This document shows, one piece after another, positions 31,931 to 43,668 of a DNA stretch of 64,000 bases (position 1 is the first letter of the stretch; each line of letters starts with the position of its first letter). This DNA comes from Cryptomeria japonica (Eukaryota > Streptophyta > Pinopsida > Cupressales > Cupressaceae): NCBI RefSeq assembly GCF_030272615.1, contig NC_081406.1:473492900-473556899 (forward strand), read 5' to 3'. The notes below the pieces were generated by a model. That model ran no database searches. It was not told the DNA's origin and saw only the letters and a program-made list of their open reading frames with translations. The translations under genes were made by a program, and so were the position numbers.

Positions 31931-32111
31931 TTGTGTTTAATTTCGCTTGCGTATCAGTTCATGATAATATATCTATATGTTCATGTAGTTATGTGCATAT
32001 TATGTTAATGGATGTTTATTACATATGAGTAGGTGGTTATACATGGTGTATTAGATGACGTAAGAAAATATTTATCTCTATTAGTATGTTAGATTGCTTT
32101 ATTTCTCAACA

Positions 32112-34376
32112 GATGGAATTATATTCGGAAGTTGTTGATTACTATCTCATGGATTGTGAAAACTTAATATATATTATCAATAGAGGTGCTCGATGAGAAC
32201 TTAAGGATGGTCTTACAATGCTTGAGAGAGTCTAAACTCTTTAATCAACTATCCAAGCATACCTTTTACCAAAACAAGGTGCACTATCTTGGCTATGTTA
32301 TCTCAACAGATGGAATTCCAGTGGATCTAGAGAAGATCAAGGCAAAAGTAGAGTGTTCAACACTGTAGAATGTTAGTGAAGTCTAAAGTTTCATGGGGCT
32401 TGTAGGTTATTACAAAAAATTTGTGGAATGGTTCTCAAGAATCTTAACACCAAGCTTTTAAATCTTAAAAAAAGGAAAAAGGTTTGAGTGGATCGAGAGG
32501 TTTAAGCAAGCTTTCCATATTTTTAAGGAGAAGCTCACTTTAGCTCCAATTTCAACTATACCTAATCAAGTAATGGATATTCTACAACATGATAATTGAT
32601 ACATTAGGAGAATTTGTAGGAGCACTTATGTAGAATGGACAAGTGGTTGCCTATGAGTCTAGGAAGTTAAAATAAAGTGAGTAGAATTATGCACCACATG
32701 ACCTAGAGTTGGCATCCATAGTATATGAGCTTCAGATGTGGAGGCATCACCTTTTGGGTAAACCTTTTGAGTTGAATATTGTTCATCTCAAACTTAAGTA
32801 CATATTCACCCAATCCAATCTCAATGCTTGCCAAAGGGGATGGCTAGAGTTTCTTAGGAATATGATTTTCGGATAGAGTACATCAAAGGCAAGGAGAACA
32901 AAGTAATTAGTGCCCTTAGCAAAACAAGGCACCTAGCAACCATGATGACTACCAAGTCAAATTTAAGGTAAAAAGTGTTACAAAATCTACAAGGTGATGA
33001 GAACTACTCAAAAGTAAAATAAGCTTAAGAAAATAATCCTATCAATCAACAATTTGATGGATATGTGTTTGAAGCACATGGAATGGACAAAATGTATATT
33101 ATAAACTTGAGAAATTTGAGGAAATTGATCTTAGAGGAGATCCACAATGTACTATATTCAAGATACCTTGGTGTAACCAAGATGGTAGTAGAATTGAGAT
33201 ATTTATATTGTTGGTCAGGGCTCGAGAGAGATGTCATTGAGTATGTGTCTTGATGCTTAGAGTGCCAACTAGTCAAGGTTGAGCATGTACATTCAATATA
33301 ACTTTTGTACTAACATGACATGCCTAAGTATAAGTGGCAAGTGACTAACATAGATTTCATTAAGGGGTTCTTGATGTCCAAAAATAACATTAATTTATCT
33401 TAGTGGCGGTGGATAAGTTGACCATAATGACATGTTTTATTCTAAGGAATCTTATGGATGGATCATTGGCTATATCTAAGAAATTTTTCCAAGAGATCTT
33501 TTGTTTACATGGGGTTTTTAATTGATCATATTAGATCAGGATACTTGCTTCACATCAAGGATTTGGATAACATTGAACATAGCTATAGGCACAAGATTAA
33601 ATTTGAGTTTAACGTATTACTCTTAGATGGATGGACAAACATAAATGGGGAACCAGGTAGTTCAAGGCCTCTCAAGTATACATTGTATGGATCAATAGTA
33701 TAAGTGGGAGGAGTATCTTCCCTTGGTGGAGTTTGTTTATAACAATATGTACCATGCATATTTGGTAATGACACCTTTCAAATCTCTTTGTGGATGTAAG
33801 TGGTGCACACCCATCAGTTGGGATATAGTAGAGGACAATATCATGATAGGTCCCAATATGCTTAGAGAGATGGATGATCATATGAGAGTTATTAAGGAAA
33901 TATTAAAATAGATAATTGACAAATAGAAGAGCTATGTGAATAAGAATAGGAATTTCCAACAGTTTTTAGTGGGAGACAAAGTATTTTTTAGAGTTAATCC
34001 ACATAAGAGATCCATAACATTTGGCAAATCATCCAAACTTCTTCCAAGATTTGTGGGTTTGTTTGATTTTTTGGAAGTGATCAACCTAGTTGCATATAGA
34101 CTTGACATACTATCTACTCTTTCTCAAATCCATAATTTTTTTCATGTATCAATGCATAAGCCATATAATAATAACACCTCACACATACTTTATTGACATA
34201 CTTTATAGGTTTAGTATCCAAGGGTGGTGCTAGTGGAGCCCATCTGCATCATTGATAGGTGTAACCTCAAGTTGTGTAATAGAGATGTTGAGCAATATAA
34301 GGTCCAATGGTACTAATATTCAAAGGATAGTGTCACTTGGGAGGATGTAGAGGCGATAGACAAATCTTTTCCTTAA
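32112..34376 (+). pseudogene. Chromovirus-type Ty3 pol remnant: RT end, RNase H, integrase, chromodomain-like end
   Basis: Most of an 81-bp-repeat unit (to 32178) precedes RT C-terminal sequence (VHYLGYVISTDGIPVDLEKI), then GLVGYYKKFVEWFS, KRFEWIERFKQAF, an RNase H remnant (DFRIEYIKGKENKVISALSK) and integrase. The integrase has the zinc-binding half LILEEIHNVLYSRYLGVTKM and CLECQLVKVEH, the KYKWQVTNIDFIKG core, and the C-terminal FLVGDKVFFRVNPHKRS and KLLPRFVGLF. The last part (about 34230-34376) reads EPICIIDRCNLKLCNRDVEQ and DSVTWEDVEAI, the tail pattern of a chromodomain. Dozens of stops and frameshifts are present. The palm of RT, protease and gag are absent upstream. Confidence 0.75.
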
Positions 34377-34486
34377 TTGAAGAACTAGTTTTTGAGATGC
34401 TATATTTGTTCTGGTGTGATGTTTTGGTTTCATAGTGTGTTGATTTGATTTTTACAGTGTGATGCTCTAACTATCCTTGTGTGTGT

Positions 34487-36510
34487 TGTAGTATCCCTTC
34501 TCGATCAAACTCTTTTTGGACTTATGTTTGACTTCAATTGATTGTTCAGTGGATACATTATTGTTATACTTTATTCAGACTTTATGCGATGTTATTACAT
34601 GCTTTAACTTGATATGTAGTGTATGCTTTCATGCAATATTTCATTACTTATGTTAAATGTGATTTTATGGATTACTGACATGGACTAACACATTTACTTT
34701 ATATGTGCGATGCGTTATTTGTATGTTTCATGTTGCAAGTGTATGAGATGCGAGGGGATGATTTTCCTTCACTCACTCTGGTGGGACAAAGAATGCCATG
34801 ATTCTCCTTCATTGGTGTGTGTGTTGTGTCTATTTATGCATTTGTCTATATGCACATGTGGTTCGTTGATGCAGGACATTGCAGGTACAAGTATCGGGTA
34901 GGTACGGGGTATCGACTCCACCTAGTTTCACAGGTCTGAGTGTGCCTTATTTGTCTGATGGGAGTGGAGGAGATAGTTGTTGGACCCTAACTTGACTACA
35001 GTTACACTCATGTGAGTGTTGTCAGTCGGTCGTCTTTCCCGTTTGTCCGGTATGCGAGTAATAGTGCTTTGGTATTTTCATTTTGTGAGTCATCGTTTGA
35101 TCATTCCTCGTTTTGTGTGCTTTCGATTATTTGAACAGTTATTAAAATTGAGTGAATGATGTTATTATGTTGGCTTAATTAGTTATTTAATATGCTCTTG
35201 AGTTTATCCATCCATTTAATTTAATAAATGAGTTTTTAGATTTAAATGGTTAAATTTGCTTAATATATTGTGTTATAGTTGTATTAAATTATTTGAAAGA
35301 GAAATAAGTAAATGTTTTACTATTTAAATTTTAAATGCTTATGTTGAGTTAAAGTCTCATGGGAAAAGAAAATGAAAAATAAATAAAGGCATTCCCTTTT
35401 ACCTTTTTTTAATTTAACTTTTAGATTTTATTTTGTTCAAAAAGGGACTGTGTCATAAAAAAATAAAATCAGATTTCTTTTACTTTTTAAATAGTTTATT
35501 CTTACTGGTTGGAAAAAAATTTTAACCTAAAAAGTTTAGGTTGAAATATTTTTGGCTTTATTGAATGTGAGTTCACGGGAAGAGAGGAGGATTTTTGGAA
35601 TGCAAAATTTGAAAATCCATTTGGAAGGAGGATCCTGGATTTGGAATTTGTATGCAAGGTTGAAGCTCTTCCACAAATTTGCTTCCTGGATTGCTTTACA
35701 GGTTGGGTAGTTTTCGTCTTATGTTTCAATAAAAAAAAAATTGAATGTTGATCTTTCTTCTTGTGTGTTTGATTTAAATTTGTGAAATCTTGTTGGAGAC
35801 TCTTATTGGAAGCTTGTTTTGGAAAATGGAGTAGTTTTCTATTGGATTCAATCAAATTTCATTTCAATTTGTTTTGTTGAAGAGTTTTTCCAATTTTCTG
35901 TTGGCTGTGTATTTCAAGTTCTTGCAAAAATTTGGTTTTTGATTATATCCTTTATTGGTGTAGTATGGAATGGAATTTGTTTTCTGAGTGTTTGCAAGTT
36001 TCTATTTGTCCAAATTTGGGGGTTATGCAAGCAAAATTTTGTCAATTTTGCCCTCTTTGTTTGATCCAAAAATTCTCCCCGTGTGTGAAGAAATGTAGGA
36101 ATTGATTTAATTCTCTCTATTTCTGTTTATTTCTCTTTAAATTTGCCCAGATTTTGATTTGGGCCTTGTTATTTCATTTGGTTTACCAAAAATCTTGTTT
36201 GGGGAAAGAAATTTAAAAAAAAAAAAAGCATATCTGTTGCTCTCTATTTTGTTGCAAAGATTTTTTAAAAAATAGCAAAAAGATTAAATGAAAATCTTCT
36301 TTTTATTATAGTTTATATAAAAAAAAATTATTATTAAGGGATGCATGGCGGGGAGCTAGGCTCGACCCAGCCACGCAACCCCAACAGCTCGCATTGCTAC
36401 CACATGTATGTGGTAGCAGGCTGGGCCTGTGGACCCACCATGGAGCATTTTGGTTTTTTTAATTATTTAAAAAAAAAAATTATATATTTAAAAAAAAATA
36501 TTAATATAAT
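34487..36510 (+). repeat. LTR-b, left part (split by LINE-B)
   Basis: It begins TGTAGTATCC after the chromovirus pol remnant. The block at 34884-34950 matches 2577-2630 in LTR-a. It is AT-rich and non-coding, with an inverted repeat at 36395-36416. It breaks at ATTAGTGCTTTGTTATT (36511-36527), the LINE-B target duplication, and resumes at 43669. Confidence 0.5.
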
Positions 36511-36929
36511 ATTAGTGCTTTGTTATTTTATTTTTTTAAATAAAAGTAGACTATCCACTGAACTTGTCTATTAATGAAAAAAGAGTTTACATCGGGTTCA
36601 GATGTGGCATACCGACAGGAAAGAACCCGCAAGAAAACCTCTGGTTGTAGCCATTTTAAAACGTAACAGAACTATATAGTACCCTTACAACATATATGTT
36701 GACGAAACCCCCACCCTCCTATTTCTACTATTTTTACAAAAGTCACATAAGACAACTTTCAACTAGAATAACCCAACCGAATAAGAGATGGACATGAAGA
36801 ACCACAGGGCAAATGAATGAGAGAAAATTCTCTGTCAGAACCATAGCTAACCATTTCGAGCAAAAAAGGAGCCATGTATCTTTCATACCTGCAAAAAACC
36901 ATACCACCAGCTACAATAGAGAAAATATG

Positions 36930-37775
36930 TTAGTTATCCAAGAACCAGGAACTAGAACTCTCTTCTGGTGGCTCATGAGATGAGAACGAAGGTGGAATCA
37001 CCCTTATAGGGAATGCCATGCAAGCAGGAGCAGAGCACAGAAAGCCCAAAGAGATTAATGAATGCAAAGCCTGAAACACAACCCATGCTTTATCCACATA
37101 TTGATCAGGAGCCAAATACAACAAAAAATCCATAGAGGCTCTAGTGTTTTCCAAGGAATCGCAAATCAATCCCATACATAACTAATGAAGCAAATGACCA
37201 GACCAGCCATTAGCCAAAATCTCATGGTGAGGAAGAAAACCCTCATAATAAAAAGAGCCCATATCAAACCGATAACTAGCCAATGCAAAAGAGACCATCT
37301 CCCAATTGCACACTATCAGAAAGACAAACGTGGATACCAAGAGGCAAACCAAATCCATATCAAGCAGAACATCAAAACAAATAGTAAGAAAACAAGAAAG
37401 AAGCTCATCATACAAAATTTGATGACCAACTTGTAACCACCGACAACACAAAAGCCTGCAAATCTCAAAGTCCACCGCGGGAGAAAACAGGTTGAAAATC
37501 TTGCCAAGTTTAATAGAATTATCCACAATTGCATTTTCTTCCCCCAATGATCAAGCTTCTAAAACCACTCTATAAACTCCCAATGGCAGAGAGGAAGGCA
37601 TTTGCAGTATGGAGGACACCGAAAGCCAGAAAGAAAACAAAAACTGATTATGAAAATGACAGAAAAGAAATGTATTTGAAAGAGAAACTGTCCTGATTTT
37701 CCCATAAGGATATTGAAAAAAAACCATGTCAAGCATGCTTGAATCAATTCGCACGAAATTAAAAGCCTTCAACTA
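36930..37775 (-). other. Open frame of about 280 codons in the LINE-B 3' region
   Basis: One minus-strand frame stays open from 37775 to 36930 apart from two stops (37548-37550 and 37179-37181). It reads LKAFNFVRIDSSMLDMVFFQ, then hydrophobic, Cys-rich sequence, to EESSSSWFLDN. It is on the sense strand of the LINE, downstream of RNase H. I recognise no domain. The T-rich template favours hydrophobic chance ORFs, so a real third ORF is unproven. Confidence 0.3.
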
Positions 37776-38403
37776 AAACCCATAAATGACTCTCCTGCAA
37801 GTAAGGATACCAATAGCTAAAAAATTTATCATCTGTAAGCCAAATCTAATAGACCCAGATGAGCACAAGGCGGCCAACATAATGATATTTACATCAAAAA
37901 ATAAAACCTTAGGAATGTACCGACGGCTTAAGAAGATGAAAGCATGAGAACAAATAATGAAGTACTAAAGATAAGGACTGCACAAAACATACATGCCACA
38001 TCCTAAACATGATATTAATGATGATATTAGTGACAAGACATAAAGTCAAATCAACATCAAAAAACAAATCTTAAGGAAATCTGCATTTGAAACATTAGAG
38101 AAAGCTTCCATAATCTACAAAATAAAAACCATTTAACCCGTAGCACCCGGGATATACACCCCATCCTTCTGCTCGAATCAATTTTACCACCACACCATAT
38201 GTAAACAAACAACATGAACCAGCTAATTCACACATGTGATGTAAATATAATCTTGAACCAAGAGGAGGATGACATGTATATCTCAAGCAATGAAGGAAAA
38301 TAAATGATGTAATTTAATTTCCTGTCCATGTAATTAAGTCGATCCGTAAGCATGTAACCATAACAAGAAAAAGCGGTTGAAATGAACTACCACCTACATA
38401 TTA

Positions 38404-38780
38404 CTTCTCCAAACCTCAAGAAAAATACTCATATTAACATCTAAGCCAGATGCAGAAGTGTAAAAATACTCCAAATGCTGATAGAAATACAAGCCTCCTA
38501 ACAACACATGAAGAACATATACAAATTGAGCTGAGGAGAGGATAATATGTATGCTTCAATAAGAAATGAAGAATAACTCAAAATTGAATTGCCTCTCCAA
38601 ACCTCAAGAAGTACACACATTAACATCTAACCCAAATGCAGAAGTGTAAAAATACTCCATAGGCAGATAGAAATAAAAGCCTCCTATCAACACATGAAGA
38701 ACAGATACAAACTGAAACTGAGGAGAGGATAATATGTATACTTCAAATAAGAAATGAAGATAATAACTCAAGATGAATAG
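38404..38780 (-). repeat. Tandem duplication of about 188 bp in the LINE-B 3' region
   Basis: Two adjacent copies begin CTCCAAACCTCAAGAA (about 38406 and 38594), share AAATGCAGAAGTGTAAAAA and GCCTCCTA, and end with AGAAATGAAGATAATAACTC-like sequence. They differ at scattered positions. The second copy ends at the RNase H stop. Confidence 0.85.
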
Positions 38781-38781
38781 C

Positions 38782-41700
38782 TTAATCATTGGGATTAGTC
38801 ATATACCCGAGGAGGATGTCTTTAGGAATGTCACATACTGCTACATTCATATAAATAGCAGCCGAGTCAATAGCCAAATTTGCCAGGAAATCTGCAAGTT
38901 TATTTAATTCTTGAAAACAATGAGAAAATACATAAGTATCAAAGAAGGATAATTTCTCCAAAATGTGATCAATTAAGTACTTCAAATGCCAACAATTACT
39001 TTTGCAGTTCAACACATTTTGAATAACTACCATTGAATCCCGCTGGATGGAAAGGTGTTTGATCCCAAGGGAAATAGCCAAATCAATTCCAAGTGACAGA
39101 GCTTGACATTCAGCAAAATTGTTTGATTGAGACCCAAGGGCATGACATTGAGCAGCTATTAAGACTGCATTATGATAAAAAAAAATGGCCATACCAGCCC
39201 CAGCCAGACCTAGATTCCCCCTAGAAGCACCATCAAAATGGAGTTTGAAATGACCCAGAGGAGGAGGAGCCCAACTGGCCACAAATCTCTTATTTCTATT
39301 AGCCAGGCCCTTTGCAACTGACCCATGAGAAGGGATGCTAGATAGAGATTTCCATGTCCTTGTGATCATACCATCCCAATGGGAAAAAGAAGTCAAGTTT
39401 TATAAATTCTTATGAATATATGACAAGGCCACCTCCGAGATAGAAGCCTCTATCTTGACTAATATATCAGAGAGCAAAGAAGATGACTTTTTAAAGATCC
39501 TATTATTATGCTCTAACCATTTGTTCCAAACAATAATCGATGGAGCTGGGACCCAAAGACAGGCATAAAAGGAAGAGGAAAACAAAAAAGGCCAAGCTTT
39601 GAAGTGAGAGAGAAGATCCCCGCTAATAACAAAAGACAGACCTAGCTTCTTGAAAAGCCAATTCCAACATCCTAGAGCAAAATCACTATGAAGGAAAAGA
39701 TGAGAGGCTGATTCCAATTTCTAATTGCACAAAACACAAGGGAAAACAACAGATAAACCCATCCTATCTAGTCTCATCCTAGTAAGAACCCTGTCTTGAA
39801 CAACAAGCCAAGCAAAAGATCCAGCCTTCGGGAGACATGCTGGATGCCGGAATAATTTGTAAGGCCAAGAAGAGGGATCCTTAGCCGGCATAAGAGAATT
39901 GTACCCATCTTTAACTGAGTATTTTCCAGATGAATTTTTAGTCCAAATCATCTCATCTTCCTTCCCAGACAAGATGATGATTCTATCTTTAAGAGTTGAA
40001 CAAAAATATGCTTTCAGGCTAGGACTAACAGGAAGAAACTCAATCAGTTTCCATTTAGCCAACACCATGTGTCCATTATGAACTATATTAAAGTAGTCCA
40101 ATAAATAGACCCCCCATTTATCTAGAAGTATTGATTTCAAGGGAGACCAATCCCTAATAGAATCCATAGGACAGTAACCATTCCAAGCATCATCCCAAAA
40201 TCTAATTTTCGAACCATTATGCACAACCCAAGAAAGATGTGGCAACAAGACACTTCTACATTTTCCCATGAAATTCCAAATAGCCAACCCCTGAGGCAGA
40301 GTCAAGGCCTGAAAAATAGACTCCCTAGATCCATTAGAAAGATACTTGGCAAACATGATTCTAGCCCAAAGGGACGTTGGATTATCATACAATTTCCATA
40401 CTAACTTGACCCCTAGGGCCAAATTTTGATTTTCCAAACAATGAATTCCAGCCCCCCCAGGTTCTTTAGGAAGACAAACCTTGTCCCAAGCTAACAAGGG
40501 GATCCTAGATTTTCCATCCCTATTATTATTCAAAAGAAAAGACCTTAGAGTATCCTTTAAACTGACAATAACAGCCTTTGGAGCTTTTAGAATTGACATT
40601 AAGTAAATTGGCACCACATTCAATACAGACTTAATCAACACAATTTTCCCAGCCATGGTGAGCCATTTGTGGTTCCATGCCAAGATTTTCTTAGACACCC
40701 CTAAAACTACTTTATCCCAAAAACTTGCCTTAACCTTATTAGAAAAAAAGGGAACTCCTAGGTAGGTGCAAGGGAGATCCCCAAGTTGGAAACCCCAAAA
40801 GTTTTGAAGCTTGTCCTGGAGCAAGGAGTGAGTGTTTAAGAAGAAGATCTTATATTTTTCCTTGTTGACCTTCTGCCCCGAAAAAGCTACATAATTCCTG
40901 ATCACTTGATCTATAACTCGAGCCTCCTTAAAGGTTGCACAACCAAATAAGAGGGTGTCATCAGCAAAAAGGCAATGGGAAATCCTCTGATCAAAATTCT
41001 GAATTTTGATACCCTTCCATAACCCATTCTCACGAGCTAAACAAATTGCCCGACTCAGAGCTTCAGCTAATTAGATAAATAAAAAGGTGAAAGTGGATCC
41101 CCTTGCCTTAATCCTCTAGAAGAGTGAAAGAAACCACAAGGGGACCCATTAATAAGAACTGAGAATCTTGTCGAGGAAATACAAGCCATAATCCATTTTA
41201 TCCAAGCCAGGGAGAAACCCAACCTTAACAAGACAATTTTTAATGCATTCCACTCAACCCTGTCATAGGCTTTCATCATGTCTAACTTAAGGATCATGGC
41301 AGGGTATTTTTGGGCTGAGATCGAATGTAAGATCTCATGAGCAACTATAGCCCCTTCAGGAGTTTCCTTTTGTGGAACAAAACCTCCTTGCTCAAGGGAG
41401 ATTATTCTATTTAAAAGATTGGGCAACCTCATAGCAATTACTTTGGAAAATATCTTATAAATGGTGTTACATAAAGCTATAGGATGAAAATCTGTGAAGG
41501 TTTTAGGGTCCTCCTTCTTAGGTAAAATGACAATTAAGGTAGTGTTCATTTCTTTAAGGATAGACCTATTTCTCCTGGCTTCCTCTAATGCCAAAAGGAC
41601 ATCCTGACCCACAAAATCCCAACATTTCTGGAAAAACAAAGAAGTAAAACCATCAGGCCCAGGAGCCTTATCCGGATTCATAGCAAAAACAGCCCCCTTA

Positions 41701-43040
41701 ACCTCTTCTTTTGAGAAAGGAGACATTAACATTCTATTATCCTCTGGAGAGACAAGAGAGGGAATAAAATATGAGATATTGTTAGAATCATCCATATTCT
41801 CAGATGAAAGAATATTTTTTAAAGAACTTAACAGCTTCCTTAGAGATATCCCCATCCTGAGAGAGAATATTCGCCTGACAATCCTGAATACAAGAAATCC
41901 TACTCCTAGCCCTTTTCATTTTAGTACTAGCATGGAAAAAATTTGTATTCTTGTCCCCATCAGCTAGCCATAACTCCCAAAATTTTTGTCTTTAATAAAC
42001 CTATTCTCTAGCCAAGATTTCTTCTAATTCACTCCTAAGAGACCTGATTTCATCCAATACCTTAGATCCCAAGCCATGCTGCAAAACATGCCTATTCAAG
42101 ACCTCTAACATATATAAAATACTCTGTTTTTCTTAAAAAATATTCTTGAAATGAAGGGAGTTCCATCCCCTAATATATTTTTTTTAAAAACTGATCTTCT
42201 TGACCAACTGGAACGTTCTAGAACCTCTAAAGAAAGGGGCCTCTCCCCACCATTGTCGCAGGAGGGGAAGGAAAGAGGGATCCCTAAACCACATTGGTTC
42301 GAACTTAAAGGAAGTTTGTGGGAAGGTCTATCCCTAACAACAGTCAAAGAGACCGGGAAATGATCCGACCCAGACAGAGGAAGGATGGAAGAGAAAAACT
42401 CAATGTCTGACTCAAACCAATTAGATGAGAGTAAAAATCTGTCCAATCTTTCCGCAAACTGAGAGAAATTTTTCCTCATATTAGTCCATGTGAATAGACC
42501 ATTATTAGGCTTGCAATCAAAAAGGGACAAATCAAAAGTGAATGCATTAAAATCATCCATAGACTTCTTATTTGGACAAATCCCTTCTGAGTTTTCACTA
42601 TCATCCAAAATAGCATTAAAATCTCCCCCAAAAATGACAAAATAATTCCTAAGGGGGGATGATACCCTAATGAGTTCTTGCCAAATATTGTATTTAGCCA
42701 AGACACTTGAGGGGGCATAAATGTTAAACACCCAAACTTTAAAACTAGAAACTTTGTAAGAAACTAATGACAACATCCAATTTGGCTCAGACACAACCAA
42801 TTTCATATCAACTACAGAATCATTCCATAACATAGCTAGGCCACCCGATGCCCCAGCAGTCGGGCAAGATAAAAACTTCCATTTTTTCTAGGAAGAAAAA
42901 ATGAAATCCAAGTTCTCCATCAAAAGTTTAGTCTCCTAAAGCAAACCAAGGTCCCACTTAACAAAGTCTAACTGAGACTTGATCAAGCATCTCTTGTTAG
43001 GGGCATTTAAGGCCCTAACATTCCAAGAGATAATCTTCAT
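38782..43040 (-). pseudogene. LINE-B ORF2: endonuclease, reverse transcriptase, zf-RVT, RNase H
   Basis: The ATG at 43040 reads MKIISWNVRALNAPNKR. Endonuclease motifs ETKL, GGDFNAILDD, RLDRFLLSS and SGSDHFPVS (42900-42330) are intact. RT shows NPDKAPGPDGFT, IVILPKKEDPKTFTDFHPIA, ILKLDMMKAYDRVEW, SRGLRQGDPLSPF and, after a frameshift near 41065, FADDTLLFG. zf-RVT begins FPCVLCN (39730), and RNase H has HFDGASRGN, FAECQAL, QRDSMVVI and LADFLAN (39230-38870), all catalytic residues present. Damage: about half a dozen stops (including 39718 and 39397) and one frameshift. It would be inactive, but it is far better preserved than LINE-A. Confidence 0.88.
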
Positions 43041-43651
43041 TGATCTCAAGGGGAGGTCGACACTCCCCTCTTTCTCTAATGGGAGAAGAACAATTCTCCC
43101 CAAAACTTTTATGTAAGCTTCTCTTAACCGCCACAGATCTAGTTATTGGAGGACTGATAACGCACTTTTTTTTCTTTTTAAAAGAGCCACTACTTTTTTC
43201 ATTCCCTAAGGACAATATGGCAGCCTTCTTGAAACCAGGGGAAGACGACAAAACTTGTTGAATACCTGCATCAATTTCCAACTGAGTTTTATGATTCTTT
43301 GGAGGTCTACCCCTACTCGAGGATACTATAGCATTAGGGGAATTCAGTTGAACCTGGGCAATAGAGGATCTAATGGGCATTTTAGTCGGAGTTGACCGGT
43401 GAGACAAGGCCACTTCCTGAAGAGCATCCTAAGAGGCATTGATAGGGACCTCGGAGGGATTTAAGGAAGGAGAAATTAACACTCTTATGGATTAAATCCA
43501 AGTCATTTCCAATAGAACACAAAACCTTTTCCGAGACCTCTTCTTCCACAAAATCCTTATTAGAATTAAGCAACTTCTCAACTTGCCGAGCCATATGTTC
43601 ATCTAGAGAAATATGCAGAGAGTGAGGCATATTACATTCCCTAATAGGCTC
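43015..43651 (-). pseudogene. LINE-B ORF1, C-terminal part only
   Basis: Coding begins at the element edge (EPIRECNMPHSLHISLDEHM), with NSNKDFVEEEVSEKVL, then a frameshift near 43410 and a basic tail (RSSIAQVQLNSPNAIVSSSR, KSSGSFKKKKKCVISPPITR) to a stop at 43015. ORF1 thus overlaps the ORF2 ATG by 26 bp in a different frame. The DUF4283 region seen in LINE-A ORF1 is missing through 5' truncation. Confidence 0.7.
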
Positions 43652-43668
43652 ATTAGTGCTTTGTTATT

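Larger units (their letters stand above)
36528..43651 (-). mobile_element. LINE-B: 5'-truncated L1-type plant LINE with 17-bp target duplication
   Basis: ATTAGTGCTTTGTTATT is repeated exactly at 36511-36527 and 43652-43668. Between the copies, on the minus strand, lie the end of ORF1, a nearly complete ORF2, a 2.25-kb 3' region and a short A-rich tail (seen as TTATTTTTTT at 36528-36537). ORF1 coding runs to the very 5' edge, so the element was truncated at insertion. Catalytic motifs of endonuclease, RT and RNase H survive, so it is younger than LINE-A. Confidence 0.92.
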
